Shown here in pieces: positions 1-11,231 of a stretch of 64,000 bases of DNA. Both the position numbers and the translations under genes were made by a program. Origin of the DNA: Nipponacmea schrenckii (lineage: Eukaryota; Mollusca; Gastropoda; Lottiidae); contig CM060199.1 of assembly GCA_030562195.1 (NCBI GenBank), forward strand, positions 42,846,722 to 42,910,721, written 5' to 3'. Below the pieces are notes generated by a model. That model was not told the DNA's origin. It was given only the letters and a program-made list of their open reading frames with translations, and searched no databases. The stretch's first letter is position 1. Each line of letters opens with the position of its first letter.

Positions 1-331
1 GATTAACGGAACTGTTACGAGGTTGAAAACCGTCATTGCATTTTGCAGTGGGATGTAAGGTAATTCGTATTTTGTGGAACGAAGCGGAAAAAATAACCAA
101 CGGAACGGAACAGTCTATTCATGTTCCGTTCCCTAAGAGTAGACTTTAGTCACGTTTAATGCCAGTGTTTGATGTGCAGAAGTTTGTTATAAGTCAAGTA
201 GACTAGATGATACATATAGAGAAACAGAGATTATGATTTTGTTCCGTTCCGTTCCACAAAAATGACATAACAATAAGAGGTATAAATCTGATTTCAGTGG
301 AACTGAACAAGAATACACCCTGTACCGTTCT
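1..331. other. AT-rich flank with GGAACGGAACA hairpin
   Basis: No gene is seen. GGAACGGAACA (102-112) and its exact complement TGTTCCGTTCC (122-132) form an 11-bp stem with a 9-nt loop, and GTTCCGTTCC-type sequence recurs near 241-257. It could be the edge of an unrecognised repeat. The last 11 bases (321-331) are the upstream target-site duplication of the SINE that follows. Confidence 0.5.
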
Positions 332-706
332 GGGGAGCCGTGGTGGCTCAGTGGGTTAGACGCTTGCTCACTAACCTGAGGGTCCCGGGTTCAATCCCGT
401 CAAAGGCCGAGATTGACCTTCGGATTTTTCAGCCCGGTTTCCCCTTGTCAGTGATGCAGGTCGGAGGGACTGACATGGAAAAAGCGTCTAGTCGTTCGAA
501 TGGGACAATAAACCGAGGCCCCGTGTGCTACAGGCTGTGCACGTTAAAGATCCCTCGACAGTTGGAAATCGAAAAAGAGCAGGCTAATGCCACTGTCCTG
601 GCAAAATTTCCCTCATAGCACACTGCATGGCGTTGCCCGTCTTCGTTAGCCCATAAGGTGCAGAAAAGTAGGACGTAAAACTCCATTCAATTCATTTCAT
701 TTCATT
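332..706 (+). mobile_element. tRNA-derived SINE with target-site duplication
   Basis: The head is a tRNA-like RNA polymerase III promoter: A box TGGCTCAGTGG at 344-354 and B box GGTTCAATCCC at 388-398. A body of about 300 bp follows, ending in a short ATTTC-repeat tail. The insertion is flanked by TGTACCGTTCT (321-331) and TGTAACGTTCT (707-717), a target-site duplication matching at 10 of 11 positions. The tail sequence (AGTAGGACGTAAAACTCC) resembles 3' domains I recall from invertebrate SINEs, but I cannot assign the family. An open frame across 340-618 is incidental. Confidence 0.88.
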
Positions 707-717
707 TGTAACGTTCT

Positions 718-1440
718 TTTGCGTTCTCCAATATAGTATCATCAACATCCGCCAAGAATTGTACTTGTACCTTCTAGAGCAGGGTTTCCCGTACAATAAT
801 AAATGAAGTCCACTTTGTCAGTACTTCCAATATTTTTAAGCAGTATATCCTTATCATCCTTATCCGTATGTACAGGACATTAATGACAAAGAGCAGAAAT
901 GGTTTGAGCAATACAGTATTACGATTTCCCTAAGTTGACTTCTGAAATCTCGCAGAAAACAATCCAAAATTTCAGAAGCTTATATGGCATAATGACCCAT
1001 CTGATGTCATTCCTGAATATGGTACGTGATGTGCAGTTTTATTATTAAGTACTGAAATTGACAAATATTGTCAAAAATATTGTGAAATTATAATTTACTA
1101 TTGTGAACTATTACTTGGGAAAGCTGCGTGTACACAGTGCCATATTTATACTGTTTCAAAATATTGGAGGTAGGCCTACTGACATAGTGGTTGTCTCCAA
1201 AGCCATGTGCTCTGCCTATTTTTAGATCTCTGATAACCATTCAACTGCCGGCTCCGATCCTCTCCTTATCCGCATGTCACAGATACGTGTACTATAGAAG
1301 TCAGTACCAAATTTTCAAATTTTAAAAAGTGCAAATTTATCAAAATATCAAATATTATTCATCAATGGAAAGATATTATTAAGTGTAATTAAGGACATCT
1401 GAAAAATTTTAACGTATGTAAATTAGGTCACATGAGCTCT
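718..1440. other. AT-rich sequence, no gene seen
   Basis: No coding potential, RNA gene or clear repeat end is visible. The sequence merges into a reverse-oriented Helentron-like remnant after about 1440. Confidence 0.5.
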
Positions 1441-2320
1441 TCAAAGTTAATTATCGCGATAGTGAAAAATGCAAGATGGTGGCTACTTCCTGATCCATGT
1501 TTATTTCTTTGTTTCCCATGTTATTTCAGATATTAAAAAGATTTTGTCTACTATGTTTAAAAATACGTAATTTAAACGCACAGTAAGTAAAGAACAAAGA
1601 ACAAAATTTTTAAAAATTTAAAAAAGTAAAATTGTTCAAAGAATAAATTACATATAATAAGGACATGAAAGAAATTTTGACGTATGTAAATTAGGTCGCG
1701 TGATAGAGCTTTTCAAAGTTAAAAATATCAAATGGCTGTAGAACCGGAAGTTGACAATGCACAACCAGAGTGGAGACATCAAAGGAAAGAGTCTCGACTA
1801 AGGCAACAACTTTGGTGCAGGTCACAAGGTCACCAAAAGTCAAAGTCACGAGCTATGAACCTTTGAAGTTTGATTCATACAGAAAAACATCAACCGGAAA
1901 TGATAAAAAAAAGTCTTAATCGAAATTCAAGAATCGGCTCCCACATGTATTCTTTTGCAATCGATCAAAATCACACAAATGGGTTAATAACCTAATCCTA
2001 TAAAAAAGAGAAGAAAAGTCATACATTCCAAGATGACGGTTGACATTTTACTTCCGGGGAGGATTTATAATTTATTATCTTTTGAATTCACAATACTATC
2101 ACATTGCAAAATAACGGAAGTTGAAATTTACAGTTTACGCGAATAACGTCCTATCCGGAAGTGATAAAAACTCAGCGAAAAAATTTTCATAATGTCAAAT
2201 TGCTAAAAAAAAAACGCAATTAAAATCGGTTCAAAATCAGATCAAGAAGGTCTGAACGCCATTTCCGGTTGGACGAAATACTTCATTTTACATTCACCAA
2301 CTAACGAGACGCAAGTTTTG
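1441..2320 (-). mobile_element. Reverse-oriented HINE (non-autonomous Helentron) remnant
   Basis: Read on the minus strand, this matches the internal part of the HINEs further along: an ETS-like site in the ACCGGAAGT context, the AGGTCA-type half-site cluster near 1800-1850, and the segment before GAGCTCTNTCACGTGACC. Neither the hairpin start nor the CTAG end is intact, so it is an old, end-less fragment. Confidence 0.6.
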
Positions 2321-4063
2321 TCAGATTATTGTGTAATATTAAGGGTTTCGGCTGTGCACTCAGACCAGAATTGAAAACAAAAATAGTCGAAAACGCACAG
2401 CAACTAGTATGTAAATTGGCATTGAGGCAGTGCATTGCATCCCGGAATGAACACATAATTCACTCGACTTATGCACCTTACACATATTCATTGGTTTCGT
2501 ACTCATTTCATAAAACATGTTGACATGTATATCAATTATGTATTTTTCAGAAGAAAGTTTTCACTGATCTCAATGACCTAATTCGAAAAAAAAAATTTAA
2601 AGTGTTTTTTTTTTTTTTTTTTTTTTACTAAATTACATAATAAGAATTCATTTTCCTTTTGAATGTTGAAATGTATTTTTTTTTTCCTGTCCAACAATTC
2701 TGGAAATTCCAGGAACCGACCCCGAACATCTTAAACTCGGATAATATTTATAAAGTGAAGTTTTTTATTCAAAAACTTCTTTTGTTGTTGGAAAGATAAT
2801 ATCAAGCTGAGTGATATACGACACTTAAGAGAGGTCTTTTAATGCGAGTTTAAAAAGTCAATAAAAAGGTCCAACAACCACCATTCATTAAAACGTTACA
2901 TCTCCAGACATTTATACATTTTCTATGTCACCTTCGCACTGGTCAATATACTGCAAAGGCATCTTTTAAAAGAATTTACAAAAATCGCAAAACTAAAAAT
3001 TATTGTTATAAATGTTTTCATTTTGGAATTGTATTGTCCATGCTACATTTCAATTTTTTGTAGATTCATTATATTTTACTGTCTTAAATTATGCACATTT
3101 ACAAAGAAAAATACGCAAAATTTGAATATTTTAAAAATCGAAATTATCATTTTAATATGTATTGTATCATTTAGATGAACATATGAAACATAGCTTCTTA
3201 AAAAAAATTGACATACGAAAATTAGGACACATTAGAGCTGTTTAAAGTTGGAGATCAAATAGCTATCAACCGGAAGTAAACGTCAGACACAATACACGTG
3301 AATATATCATTCGAGAGATTGCAGCTTAAAATTTTGAAGTGATTTAACTAAGTCAATTTTTTCTCTTGAAAATTAGGTCAAAATTTTATTGTGGGTACTA
3401 GATAAGAAATCATTTTCAATGGATTTTGATGAAACTTGGTATGAGCATTGGAATTGATAATACGGCAGTCAAGTTTGAATTTAAAGATTAATCAATGAAT
3501 GGTTTTTGAGTTATTGCACTTGACTTAGTAAAATAAAGTTAAAATTGTAGTATTTTTAAGCTGCAATTTTCAACGATTTACGGCGTTTAACGTCGTTTGA
3601 CAACGTAAAAAGTATAAACCCAGCTTAATAATTTCGAAAACATTGCAATCGATAAATTGATCACTACGGAATGTAATTTATCGACTCCAGTCCTAATGTC
3701 CTCTTATGTACCCTGTTTGCTCCTTTGGCGATAGTTTTTGTTTTTTTGTTTTTTTCTTTTTTTTGTTTTTGCGGGTTTCTTTGGCGATAGGTGACATGAT
3801 TGGTTTGCTATGAAAATTCAAATTAATAAATTTGGCTTAATTTAAAAGACAAAAATTCAAAATTCGGTGTTTTATCTCCAGAGATTAAAGTCTAATGGTG
3901 ATTGACAGGCGTTACGTCTGTTATTATCTATTGATAAGGGATCATAGTCTTTAAAACTATCTCTGTTTCTAATGGAGTAGCCTATCTCTCTTAAAATTGG
4001 TTACATAATTCTTTTTTTTACTTATTTTTTCTAGTCGAAATTGTTTTTCGAATAATTAAAACT
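2321..4063. other. AT-rich repeat-derived sequence up to the first gap
   Basis: No gene is seen. About 3340-3545 carries, on the minus strand, the AGTCAAGTGCAATAACT sequence that recurs near 58200-58400, so it is a dispersed repeat fragment. T-rich low-complexity tracts lie at about 2603-2627 and 3735-3770. Confidence 0.5.
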
Positions 4064-4563
4064 NNNNNNNNNNNNNNNNNNNNNNNNNNNNNNNNNNNNN
4101 NNNNNNNNNNNNNNNNNNNNNNNNNNNNNNNNNNNNNNNNNNNNNNNNNNNNNNNNNNNNNNNNNNNNNNNNNNNNNNNNNNNNNNNNNNNNNNNNNNNN
4201 NNNNNNNNNNNNNNNNNNNNNNNNNNNNNNNNNNNNNNNNNNNNNNNNNNNNNNNNNNNNNNNNNNNNNNNNNNNNNNNNNNNNNNNNNNNNNNNNNNNN
4301 NNNNNNNNNNNNNNNNNNNNNNNNNNNNNNNNNNNNNNNNNNNNNNNNNNNNNNNNNNNNNNNNNNNNNNNNNNNNNNNNNNNNNNNNNNNNNNNNNNNN
4401 NNNNNNNNNNNNNNNNNNNNNNNNNNNNNNNNNNNNNNNNNNNNNNNNNNNNNNNNNNNNNNNNNNNNNNNNNNNNNNNNNNNNNNNNNNNNNNNNNNNN
4501 NNNNNNNNNNNNNNNNNNNNNNNNNNNNNNNNNNNNNNNNNNNNNNNNNNNNNNNNNNNNNNN
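4064..4563. other. Assembly gap (500 N)
   Basis: Exactly 500 undetermined bases, the usual placeholder for a gap of unknown length. Reading frames reported across it are meaningless. Confidence 1.
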
Positions 4564-4630
4564 GGTATTATTGCGTGGCAAAAAAAATTTGTCACGCTTT
4601 GTTTTCGTTCGGATTTTTTTTTTTTTTTTT
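4564..4630 (+). mobile_element. Isolated 5' terminal stub of a Helentron-like element
   Basis: A hairpin with arms GCGTGGCAAA and TTTGTCACGC (one G/T mismatch) is followed by TTTGTTTTCG and a T tract. This is the order seen at the 5' end of each complete HINE here. Only this terminal piece is present before the next element starts inside the T tract. Confidence 0.6.
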
Positions 4631-6273
4631 TGCAGTGCGTTCTTCGAACGCACTGTTTTGTTTTCAAAATGACTATTTTTTTTTTTTTTTGTCTTTTTCT
4701 GGTCACGCTCCCCAGCCATAACTGCAAATGTCTTACACAATCTGGCGTGATATTGTGACGTAATCTAGTGCTCGTTGTTGTTTAAATGTAAAATGACGCA
4801 TTTTTGTTTTACCGGAAATGACGTAGAACTTTTACAAATTTTATTTTTGTTTACTAACTCACGGCTCGTTTTTTTATCTAATCTGGTTCGGACTTTTTTT
4901 ATTTACTACTTATAACTTAGATTTACAGAATAGCAGTTTAAAAATTTTGAAATTTTTACTTTTGTTGCTGACTTTTGAATTTTAAAATTTAACACTTTTT
5001 CTAACTTCTGCAATTTTGATTAGATCGAAATCAAAATTTGCAGTTAGATAAACATTTTTCTTGTCAAGAAAAATCTGTTTTCAAAATGTCGACATCACTT
5101 CCGGTTTCGGCGTCATACGTCGCTAAACTTCGAATTTTCACTTCCGGAATTCTAAAGATATTTGAATTTTTTTTTTTTGCAATTAGTTACTATTAACCTA
5201 TAATGATTTTATAATTAACAAAAATTGAACCGGAAGTAACAGGTCAGTCGCCATCATTAAACCACTTACTTTTGTAAAGTGAAAAATTGGGTCTTAGGGG
5301 TTAATCGGACAATTGTTATTTTGATGTCTATGTAATCTTCAATAGATTGCTAAAAATTCTTAGGAAGCCGAATTTTGAATTTCGATTTAGCTTACCTTTC
5401 ATTTCCGGTTCTTTTTTTTCACTCAGTGCCTAATTTTCCAACGTTCATATACCGTGACCTTGACCTTTGGTGACCATGTGACCTGCACAAAAGTTGTTGC
5501 CTTTGTCGAGATCTATCCATTGATGTCTTCATTTGTGGTGTGCAATGTCAAATTCCGGTTTTACAGCCATTTGAAAATTGCACTTTTTAACTTCGAAGAG
5601 CTCTGTCACGTGACCTAATTTACATACGTCAAAATTTCTTTTATGTCCTTATTACGCGTAATTTATTCTTTCCAATGGTGTATAACACTTTATATTTTGA
5701 TCAAAATTGCGCTTTTTAATATTTGAAAATTTTGTTCTTAGTTCTATATTAATTGTGCGTGATTTATGTAAAAAGCACGTGTTTTTTTTTAAATTTACGT
5801 CTTATTTTTTCACAAAAATTGGTAGATAAGTAGACAAAAAATTATCATTAAAGATTCCGATAAAACATTTTCCAAAATTAGCCGGAAACGTCCGAAAATG
5901 ACCAAAAAATGAAGAAAATCACAGAAATCGGAATTTTCGGATTAAATTTTTGCACAAACTTGCAATTTTTTTATTCCAGAGAATTAGTACCATCAATATC
6001 TTCATTTTGTATGTATGCCATATATGCAAATTCCTAACCGTTTGATCGCCATCTTGAAATATGCAAATTATTGGAAAAATACTACTCGTCCGCCATTTTT
6101 AATCCTATTTTTTCAGACTTGTTTTAAAATATAATTTGGATAATTATCTAGGTCCTCTAGTGGCATATTTTTCGATTTCAAATTTGTCTTTGGACCAGGT
6201 CCTGCCAAATTTTTTCAAAACTGACTTCCGTCTGAAAGTTCATAACTTTTGAACTCTACCATGTGCATCCTTT

Positions 6274-6499
6274 TGATCTCAAAACAACATCATCAGAGAG
6301 GCACTGGACTGGAATCCCCAAGGGCATAGAAGACAAGGACGACCTTTACATAGCTTGAAAAGAATAAGACTGAAAGAGCTAGGAAGGATTGGCAAGACCT
6401 GGAATGAAGCAAAAAGAACAGCTCATAATAGAGTGAGATGGAGAACGTCTGTAGCAGCCCTATTCTCCGCAAGGAACGAAGAGGACTAACTTACTAATA
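6274..6499 (+). mobile_element. 5'-truncated LINE 3' end (reverse transcriptase C-terminus)
   Basis: Frame 6292-6489 encodes 65 residues and a stop (TAA 6487-6489): it starts IREALDWNPQG, contains GRPLHSLKRIR and NRVRWRTSV, and ends in SARNEED. This layout is the familiar C-terminal tail downstream of the reverse transcriptase in RTE/Jockey-like non-LTR retrotransposons. It has no in-frame ATG. TGCATCCTTT at 6264-6273 and again at 6500-6509 is the target-site duplication, so this is a dead-on-arrival insertion of about 226 bp. Confidence 0.85.
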
Positions 6500-6938
6500 T
6501 GCATCCTTTATTTTTCTGCACAATCATCTTCATTGGCTAAAGGTTCATATGATACCTTGATTTCTAATTTTAGTACAGAACATATGGATAAATAGGGATC
6601 CAAAAAATTGGTAATTTGCATATTTCTCGTATCTTTAGATGGTTATATCTCATGAACAAGACTCTTGGCAACATTCTAATTGACATTATTGGGTGTGATT
6701 TTTATCAGCTTTCTAACAATATCTTTATTTTAGCTATAGACCGAAAACTGATGAAAATACGCCTAGTAGAAAATAAGCGATTTTAACATTCATATTTTTT
6801 TATATTTAGTTCTATTTAACTTAAAAACAAAATTCGAACAGATTTTAATTAAAATTTCCCAGCTTTCAAGCAATATATAAATCATTATGTATAAATAAAA
6901 ATTGCGAAAAGTTTAAGAATAAAATTACATCGCATTAA

Positions 6939-7404
6939 AGGGATAATAGGCGTTAGAACGAAGATAAAATTTTAAGTTCACTCAAATTTGGACAATAACA
7001 GTATAAACCCATCAGTGGACTTACCTATACATCAAAATCCCTCTAAAATCCGATAAATCCCCAAAATAAAGTAGTTAATCATAAAACGCTTGAGCCATCC
7101 ATCAAGCGATTTTTAAATCGTGTAAATATAAAGGGAAGTAACTCTAACATGTGAGTTTTCACGCGTCCTTGACCCCTACTGTTGAATTCCACAATGATGT
7201 TTTAGCGTTGATTTACCAGACGCTTTTATTCTCAAACTGAATGGAATCGTCGCTGGCTCACTTTTTTTTAAAATTCCGAATATATTTTTATTGTGGCTTT
7301 TTAAAATTTGGTAAAGTGTGGGATGCATACTTATTTAACTAATAGTCAATATGAAACACAAATATAAGCCGTAGGACGAGTGTATTCTAACGCCTATTAT
7401 CCCT
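6939..7404. mobile_element. MITE-1 with TTAA target duplication (466 bp)
   Basis: The ends are perfect 20-bp inverted repeats, AGGGATAATAGGCGTTAGAA and its complement, each flanked by TTAA (6935-6938 and 7405-7408). It has no coding capacity. TTAA duplication is characteristic of the piggyBac superfamily. A paralogous sequence near 8845-8860 (TTAAACAGATATAAATG) lacks the element and serves as an empty site. Confidence 0.88.
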
Positions 7405-9181
7405 TTAAACAGATATAAATGCAACAGGTCATAAAATCTGATTGTGTTAATTTCTTATCTTTTGGTCAAGACACAGATTTTGACATTTCCAGTTAAAGTA
7501 TCCCCAACCAATCAAAACAAGTCATTAGACTTTGTGGGCGTGGTTAAACCCAGATATTTTACATCACTGTGTGTATTTTTCTTTCAATCGAAATAGGGTC
7601 TCGGAGGATCAGTCAATATGTGTTATTTTGATGGACATGTATATAGAATCTATAACCGATTGCCGAAATTTATATGGAAACTGATTTTTGAATTTTTAAT
7701 TTGATTTTGATTTAATTACGATTAAAAATTATAAAAACTTCGAAGGTGTATATTGTGACGTTGACCTTTGGCGATCTTTATACCTGTACATATGTGATAC
7801 GTTCTATCCAATGACATATTAAGCTTTATAGCAAAATGTAAACTTTCGGTTTATCGGCATTTAAAATTTGCGAATTTTTCCTATAAAACGGTCAATTCAC
7901 AAATTTTGACATTTCCAGTTGAAGTTTCCAAGACAAGTCAATGGACTTTGTGGGCGTGGTTAAGCCCAGATATTTTTTCATCACAAACCTTAATGATTGC
8001 CAGTCTATTAACAAGCTCAAATGTCACGTGTTAAATCATGAATAAATCATCTCTCCCAATAATCGCAAAATCAATCTACATCCTTAAATGACAGCCAGGA
8101 GACCAACAAATTCTAAATAGCCCGAAAGCTGCAGAACTGTTACAAACAGGTCTAGTTATTCTTTCCAATGGTGTATAACACTTGATTTTTGATCAAAATT
8201 GCACGTTTTAAATTTGCAAATTTTGTAATTTCTTCTATACTAACTCTTTAAATCGAAATAGGGTCTCGGAAGATAATTCAATTTGTGTTATTTTGATGTA
8301 CATGTATATAGAATCTATTGCCGAAATATATATGGAAACCGATTTTTGAATTGTTATTTTGATTTTGATTTTTTTACGATTAAAAATTAATCCAGTTAAA
8401 ATGATTCAAAGATATTATATATCTTAAATAAAAGGAATGATTGTTCATTTCTCGTTGTGGGCGATGTATGATATGGAATATTTGGAAGGAAATGACAACC
8501 TTTAGAATTTTAAATGATATTCTCTTAAGCAAAAATAATGTACAGTTGAGAGGACTAGTGGTATAAGGGACGCAACTCTATAAAATACTCTCTTAAAGAT
8601 GTAAAGCCGCGCTGTTAATTTGATGGCTCTATGTTATACCATGGCAACTTGCCACAAATTGCAGGATCTAATGTTCCTACTACACCTAAATTAAGATTGA
8701 TAAATAAATAAATAAACAAATTAAAAGTATCAACGATCTGGAAAGTTAATTTAATCCGATATCAATTTGTATTCTCAAATAAGGTGTTATGTCCCTTTAT
8801 GACCACAAATTTGTTTTTTCGACGTTTTGTTTTACACACTAATTAAACAGATATAAATGTTACAAGAAGAGTTAAGAAGATAATGCAACAGGGCAAAAAG
8901 TCAAATTGTGTTAATTTCTTATCGTTTGGTCAAGACAAATTTTGACATTTCCAGTTTAAGTATCGCAACCAATCAAAACAAGTCATTATACTGAGTAGGC
9001 GTGATTACGTTCTATTTTAAATGACAGCCAGGAGATATAACACATTCTAAATATCTCGGAAGCTGCACAATTGTTACAAACAGGTCTAGTTATTATTATG
9101 GAATTGGATATTATAAATGCAACGTTTCACCCATGCAATAGAAGGGACGCGCACTGCCTTGGTACCGTCTAACGGTTCTAG

Positions 9182-11231
9182 TTGCAGTGCGTTCATTCGA
9201 ACGCACTGCTTTGTTTTCGAAACGTTCTTTTTTAGATAACTACATTGAGCTTAGTTCTAAAAGATAGCAATTTGAGAATTAAACATTTCCCAACTTTGTC
9301 GCTGACTTTTTGAATTTTGAATTTTTAGCATTTTTTTACTTCTACAGTTTTCTTTCGATCGACTTGAAAACTTACAGATATAAAGACATTTTGATTGCGA
9401 AGCAAAATTAATTTTCAAAATTTCGATATCACTTCCGGTTTTGAAGTTATTTGCTTTTAAAGTTGAATTTTGCACTTCCGAAATATAGAAAATATTTTAA
9501 AAATTTATTTTGCAATTAGCTACAATTGTCTATTAAATGATGCTAAATTAAAAAAATCCGAACCGGAAGTAACGGATCAGCCGCCATGTTGATATGACTA
9601 ACTTTTGTAAAACTCAAAATGGGGCCTCAGGGTTAAATCTAATTTCCATAATTTTAGATTTTCTAAAAACATTCAACGATTGCGCAAAAAAGTATGGGAA
9701 GGGATTTTTGAATTTCGCTTTTGCTTTTCTTTTATTTCCGGTTGAAATTTTCCAGTAATTGTCAAAAATTTAAAAGGTCATATTTCGCGACCTTGACCTT
9801 CGGTGACCTTTTGACCTGAACAAAAGTTATTGCCCTTGATTATATCTACCCAATGGTATGTTCACTTTTGTTGTCCGATGTTTACTTCCGGTTTTGCAGC
9901 CTATTGAAAATCACGAATTTTAACTTTAAAGAGCTCTATCACGTGACCTAATTTACATAGGACAGAATTTCTTACATATTCCTTTTACGCTTAATGTCAT
10001 CTTCCCATTAATATATCAAACTTGGTATTTTAGTCAAAATTGCGCTTTTAAAAAAATTTCAAAATTTTGTAATTTCTTCTATACTAACTGTGCGTGTTTT
10101 TCTTTAAATCGAAATAGGGTCTCGGGGGATAATTCGATTTGTGTTATTTTGATGTATTAAGAATCTAAAAACCGATTGCCGAAATATATATGGAAACCGA
10201 TTTTTGAATTTTGATTTTGATTTTGATTTTTTAACGTTTAAAAATTTTTTAAAAAAACTATGAAGGGTCGTATATTGTGACGTTGACCTTTGACGAATTT
10301 TTGACCTGTACAAATATGATAGCTCTCGAGAAGTTCTATCCAATGATATATAAAGCTTTATTGTAAGATGTATACTTCCGCTTTTATCGCCATTTGAAAA
10401 TTGCGAATTTTCCCTATAAAACAATCTGTTTAATGTGTTGCATTTGGGCGACCTACAAGATATTAGTTTCAGCGATCTGAAATTATTTTTTAGTTTAATC
10501 GTTGTACATCCAGTTAAAATGATTCAAAGTTGTTATATATGTTTTTCCTGTTGTAGGTGATGTAAATTTTGAATATTTGGAACGAAATTACAACCTTTAG
10601 AATTTTAAATTTTATCTCTTATAATTATGTAACAATAATATACAGTTGACTGGAATAATGGTCTAAGAGACGAAACTCTATTCAATATAAATTTTAAAAT
10701 GTTGGGCCGCGCTATTTATGTGGTGTCTCAATGTTATACCCTGGCGACTTAAGACAACTTGATCCATTAGTGACCTTTCGATTTGTATATAGCTTCGACA
10801 TTGTCTATCCAATGCTATATATATATTTTTTGTACGATATATACTTTTGGTTTCATCGCCATCTGAAAATTGCGAATTAAATATATAAAACAATTTACAT
10901 TGCATTGGGTATTATTCTCTACGTTTGGGCGATTTACAAATATGAGTTTCGGCGATCCGGATATCTTTTTTAGATTAACGACCCTCTATCCATTTTTTTA
11001 TTATGATTTTAACTTATTATTATCTATCTTAATTGATGATGAGGGCTAAGGATGGGGAGGGGCAAAGAGGGGAAAGGGGGAAAAGAGGGGTATGGGAGCG
11101 TTTGTTATGAAATCAAAATCCATTTCTGATGCACATTTTTTTATTTTAATAAACCCTTTTTATCTTTTGCTTAACGAACGAATCCCTGGATGGAACGCAC
11201 TGCTTCAGTGCCGTTAGGCGTACGGCTCTAG
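9182..11231 (+). mobile_element. HINE family A, complete (H2, 2.05 kb)
   Basis: The 5' end is TTGCAGTGCGTTC with hairpin partner GAACGCACTGC. The 3' end is GAACGCACTGC, then hairpin GCCGT-TAGGCGT-ACGGC, then TCTAG, so the 5' GCAGTGCGTTC and 3' GAACGCACTGC form subterminal inverted repeats. Internal markers: TCACTTCCGGTTTTG near 9430, ETS-8nt-YY1 composite at about 9563-9592, TGACCT cluster near 9785-9820, CACGTG near 9950, and a G-rich tract at 11054-11090. There is no coding capacity. Its 3' tail is shared with the right autonomous Helentron (45388-45680), which is the likely source of its mobility. Confidence 0.82.
11054..11090 (+). other. G-quadruplex-type G-rich tract near the HINE 3' end
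   Basis: Four runs of four or more G with short A/CA-rich spacers (GGGG at 11054, 11059, 11069; GGGGG at 11076) and one more GGGG at 11087. It lies about 150 bp before the terminal hairpin. Similar tracts occur at 16470-16498 and, on the minus strand, at 45522-45554. Confidence 0.6.

Larger units (their letters stand above)
4631..9181 (+). mobile_element. Helentron-like non-autonomous element (H1), with insertions
   Basis: It starts with the hairpin GCAGTGCGTTC..GAACGCACTG (4632-4653) followed by TTTTGTTTTC and a T tract. It ends with GCGCACTGCC, a terminal hairpin ACCGT-CTA-ACGGT, and TTCTAG at 9176-9181. The next element begins at once. Internal markers are ETS sites (for example 5229), a TGACCT cluster near 5450-5480 and GTCACGTGACC near 5605. 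It is longer than its relatives because it contains a LINE fragment (6274-6499) and a TTAA MITE (6939-7404), and its 7.4-9.1 kb part repeats related modules. It may be a composite of more than one HINE. Confidence 0.7.

Noticed and set aside
340..618. 92-codon open frame on the + strand
   Set aside because: It lies wholly inside the SINE (A and B boxes, target duplication) and has no recognisable domain.
4018..4740. Open frames spanning the first N gap
   Set aside because: They consist mostly of undetermined bases; the same applies to frames at 42838-43491.
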